Source of the DNA: an uncultured Eubacteriales bacterium | Lineage (GTDB): Bacteria; Bacillota; Clostridia; Oscillospirales; Oscillospiraceae | Length of the DNA stretch: 7,309 nucleotides | Direction of reading: 5' to 3' | Assembly: GCA_905210385.1 (NCBI GenBank) | Contig: CAJLWS010000075.1 | Location: 1 to 7,309 of the forward strand | In this document: positions 6,104 to 7,309 of the stretch, in pieces | Layout: each line of letters opens with the position of its first letter | Numbering within the stretch: the first letter of the stretch is position 1 | Translations under genes and position numbers: made by a program | The notes under the pieces: generated by a model | Database searches by the model: none | The model's input: only the letters and a program-made list of their open reading frames with translations | What the model was told of the DNA's origin: nothing

Positions 6104-7309
6104 CCTTCCTCTCCTTCCAAATCTTTCAGCTCCTCCAGCTCCGACAGCCACAGGATGGCCATCGCGTCTGACGGCATTCTCCAGTCGCCCCGGGGGGACA
6201 GGGTGAGGGTGCCCACCTTGGGCCCGTCGGGTAGGCAGGACCGCTTGAACTGCTGGGCGAAGAACCGCCGGTAGAAGTTCTCCAGCCACTTGAGGATCAC
6301 AGCCCTGTCATACCGATCCCCCAGGGCATATTGGGCCAGGCGGAACACTTTTCTGGGGGAAAAACCCCAGCGGATGGCGTAGTACAGGAAGAAGTCGTGG
6401 AGCTCATAGGGCCCCACCAGATCCTCTGTGCGCTGGGCAATCTGGCCGTCCTTGGGGGGCAATAGCTCGGGAGAGACCGGGGTGTCCAGGATGTCCCGGA
6501 GCACCTGGGCCAGCTGCCCACCCCCATCGTCGGCCACAAAGTTTACCAGATGGCGCACCAGGGTCTTGGGGATGGAGGCGTTCACTCCGTACATGGACAT
6601 GTGGTCCCCGTTGTAGGTGGCCCAGCCCAGGGCCAGCTCGGACAGGTCCCCGGTGCCGATGACCAGGCCGCCCCGCTGGTTGGCCAGGTCCATGAGCACC
6701 TGGGTGCGCTCCCGGGCCTGCCCGTTCTCAAAGGTGACCGAGTGGTCGTCCATGGACTGGCCGATGTCGGCGAAGTGCCGACGCACCGCCTCCCCGATGT
6801 TCACCTCCCGGAAGGAGGTCCCCAGCTCCTGTGCCAGCAGCTCGGCGTTGGACCGGGTACGCTGGGTGGTGCCGAAGCAGGGCATGGTCACCGCCAAGAT
6901 GTCCCGTCGGTCCCGGCCCAGCAGGTCAAAGGCCATGGCGGTAATGAGCAGGGCCAGGGTGGAGTCCAGTCCCCCGGACAGGCCGATGACCGCGCACCGG
7001 GCCCGGGTGTGCTCCAGCCGCTGCTTCAGGCCCAGGGCGGCAATGCGCAGGATCTCGCCGCACCGCTCCGCCCGGTCCCTCACATCCTCGGGGACAAAGG
7101 GGGTGGGGGAGACATACCGGGTGAGCTTGGTCCGGCCCGGCTCCATCTCGAAATAGTTGGTATACGCATATCTCCCTCCGGTGGGGAAGGTGTTCATGCG
7201 TCGGCGCTCATAGGCCAGGCGCTGCACGTCGATCTCGCTGATCGTGAGGCCGGAGGCAAACCGCCGCTCGGCCAGGAGGGTGCCGTTCTCGGCGATCAGG
7301 TCGTGGCCT
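6100..7309 (-). CDS. nadE: Glutamine-dependent NAD+ synthetase, N-terminus cut by the window edge
   Basis: This enzyme amidates nicotinic acid adenine dinucleotide to NAD+ using ATP and ammonia from glutamine, the last step of NAD+ synthesis, in the cytoplasm. About 402 residues are visible; full-length glutamine-dependent enzymes have about 640, so most of the N-terminal nitrilase-type glutaminase domain is outside. The visible start (HDLIAENGTLLAE, then SEIDVQRLAYERRRMNTF) is the end of that domain. The synthetase domain follows: the PP-loop SGGLDS is encoded at 6978-6961, then TMPCFGTTQRTRSNAELLAQ, GTGDLSELALGWATYNGDHM and ASIPKTLVRHLV, which form the ATP- and substrate-binding core. The nitrilase end shows this is the glutamine-using form, not the short ammonia-dependent NadE. 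Its TGA overlaps the next gene's ATG by four bases. The middle of the gene is noticeably richer in G+C than the rest of the window. The reading frame is open to the edge, so the real start is beyond 7309. Confidence 0.95.
   Translation of the reverse strand, partial: GHDLIAENGTLLAERRFASGLTISEIDVQRLAYERRRMNTFPTGGRYAYTNYFEMEPGRTKLTRYVSPTPFVPEDVRDRAERCGEILRIAALGLKQRLEHTRARCAVIGLSGGLDSTLALLITAMAFDLLGRDRRDILAVTMPCFGTTQRTRSNAELLAQELGTSFREVNIGEAVRRHFADIGQSMDDHSVTFENGQARERTQVLMDLANQRGGLVIGTGDLSELALGWATYNGDHMSMYGVNASIPKTLVRHLVNFVADDGGGQLAQVLRDILDTPVSPELLPPKDGQIAQRTEDLVGPYELHDFFLYYAIRWGFSPRKVFRLAQYALGDRYDRAVILKWLENFYRRFFAQQFKRSCLPDGPKVGTLTLSPRGDWRMPSDAMAILWLSELEELKDLEGEEG
6104..6118 (-). promoter_or_regulatory. 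Ribosome binding region of the first CHR gene, inside nadE
   Basis: On the - strand GGAAGGAGAGGAAGG precedes the ATG at 6103; the core AAGGAG (6116-6111) is seven bases from the start. The same bases encode the acidic Glu/Gly-rich end of NadE (EGEEG). This fixes the CHR start and supports coupled translation with nadE. Confidence 0.72.

Noticed and set aside
6104..6289. Longer start for the first CHR gene, giving 259 residues
   Set aside because: The extra part reads through the nadE 3' end in another frame (Arg/Pro/Gly-rich, no homology), and the ATG at 6103 is well placed.
6617..7156. Antisense open frame of about 179 codons opposite nadE
   Set aside because: It is Ser/Arg-rich shadow of the synthetase domain, whose PP-loop and other motifs are intact on the other strand.
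1..7309. CRISPR arrays, tRNA or rRNA genes, insertion sequences, phage genes or attachment sites
   Set aside because: No regularly spaced repeats, cloverleaf-like sequence, transposase motifs or flanking direct repeats were seen. The window is metabolic and transport genes throughout.

Overview
The window holds two convergent gene clusters that meet at a strong bidirectional terminator near position 4850. Gene content, clear Shine-Dalgarno sequences, tight packing and G+C-rich codon use suggest a high-G+C, anaerobic clostridial Firmicute, perhaps an Oscillospiraceae-type gut commensal. That placement is inference; no rRNA or other marker gene is present to settle it.

Left cluster, + strand, 90-4700: a complete arginine deiminase (ADI) pathway operon. 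In order it carries arginine deiminase (arcA), ornithine carbamoyltransferase of catabolic type (arcB), carbamate kinase (arcC), and a YfcC/ArcD-type membrane antiporter. Together they would take up arginine in exchange for ornithine, convert it to citrulline and NH3, split citrulline with phosphate to ornithine and carbamoyl phosphate, and use the latter to make ATP plus NH3 and CO2. All key catalytic motifs are intact. arcB and arcC overlap by four bases. Bases 1-89 hold a possible end of an upstream terminator and a weak ArgR-box-like site.

Junction, 4701-4934: no convincing gene. It holds two smaller hairpins followed by a long stem-loop flanked by T runs on both strands, which can end both transcription units.

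Right cluster, - strand, 7309-4935: the C-terminal two thirds of a glutamine-dependent NAD+ synthetase (nadE, running off the right edge), followed by two short single-domain CHR-family (chromate transporter) proteins. The three genes are joined by two successive 4-base stop/start overlaps, so translational coupling is likely. The two short CHR proteins are paralogues of about 195 residues that probably form a heteromeric transporter; the real substrate is unknown.

Nothing here looks like a wholly undescribed system. The items most worth a second look are the coupling of nadE to a CHR pair, the marked G+C rise inside nadE, and the stacked hairpins in the convergent junction.
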